From an uncultured Ruminococcus sp. (GTDB taxonomy: Bacteria; Bacillota; Clostridia; Oscillospirales; Acutalibacteraceae), in contig CACYBZ010000219.1 in assembly GCA_902772795.1 (NCBI GenBank), forward strand, positions 1-5,471: a DNA stretch of 5,471 bases, in the 5' to 3' direction. Below the pieces are notes generated by a model. That model was not told where the DNA came from. It did no database searches and saw only the letters and a list, made by a program, of their open reading frames with translations. This document shows, piece after piece, positions 5,359 through 5,471 of this stretch; position 1 is the first letter of the stretch, and the number at the start of each line of letters is the position of its first letter. The position numbers were made by a program, and so were the translations under genes.

Positions 5359-5471
5359 ATGAGCAATCGTAAAAACAGAGATACAGATTTTAAAAGCAGT
5401 CATTACCGAGAGGACGACAATCATTCTGACACAACAAGTACCTGTGACAAGCTGAACAGTAACAATCCCAA
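5359..5471 (+). CDS. Small, very polar protein of unknown function, 5' part only
   Basis: The frame opens at an ATG after an excellent ribosome binding site and is still open at the window edge, giving 37 complete codons. The visible residues begin MSNRKNRDTDF and are almost entirely polar, rich in Asn, Asp, Ser, Lys, Arg and Thr, with one cysteine (residue 29) and no hydrophobic stretch, so there is no signal peptide or membrane anchor in this part and it may be disordered. Small Asn/Ser-rich proteins of this look occur in Ruminococcus-type genomes, but I do not recognise a family. It diverges from the rRNA methyltransferase operon across about 100 bases. Its function and full length cannot be judged here. 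Confidence 0.65.
   Translation, partial: MSNRKNRDTDFKSSHYREDDNHSDTTSTCDKLNSNNP

Noticed and set aside
5260..5424. N-terminal extension of the RsmF-like frame by 55 codons to an ATG at 5424
   Set aside because: The extension has no family similarity, lies upstream of a good ribosome binding site for the ATG at 5259, and runs antisense through the start of the divergent gene.

Overview
The window looks like chromosomal DNA of a low-to-mid GC Firmicute, probably a Ruminococcus-like gut member of the Oscillospiraceae. The reasons are strong AAAGGAGG-type ribosome binding sites, near-consensus sigma-A promoter elements, Clostridia-like protein sequences, and at the left end a cluster of short-loop GC-rich hairpins of a kind I associate with intergenic regions of Ruminococcus genomes. 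The genus is an inference from style, not from a database match.

Layout, right to left, because almost everything is on the minus strand. At the far right a short polar protein gene runs rightwards out of the window (from 5359). A roughly 100-base divergent gap separates it from a leftward three-gene operon: an RsmF-like 16S rRNA cytosine-5 methyltransferase (3907-5259), RsmA/KsgA, the 16S rRNA dimethyladenosine transferase (3057-3905), and a diverged homologue of O-acetylhomoserine sulfhydrylase (1985-3046) that appears to have lost the PLP-binding lysine. The genes are 1 and 10 bases apart, and the operon ends in a clear intrinsic terminator (1914-1940). Immediately after it comes a perfect consensus promoter, TTGACA-17-TATAAT (1883-1911), driving a second leftward operon. 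This encodes the ATPase (1057-1812, TTG start) and permease (208-1020) of a zinc/manganese-type metal ABC transporter; no substrate-binding protein gene is in view. The permease stop codon abuts the hairpin cluster that fills positions 1-207.

How the genes fit together: the two methyltransferases act on the 3' part of 16S rRNA around the decoding centre during small-subunit maturation, so their co-transcription makes sense. The third gene does not obviously belong to ribosome biogenesis and is the most unusual item, a probable pseudoenzyme kept intact in a housekeeping operon. The transporter ATPase and permease form a standard membrane-embedded metal importer core; the ATPase carries an extra His/Cys-rich tail that may bind metal. 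No CRISPR array, tRNA, rRNA, transposase or phage gene was seen.
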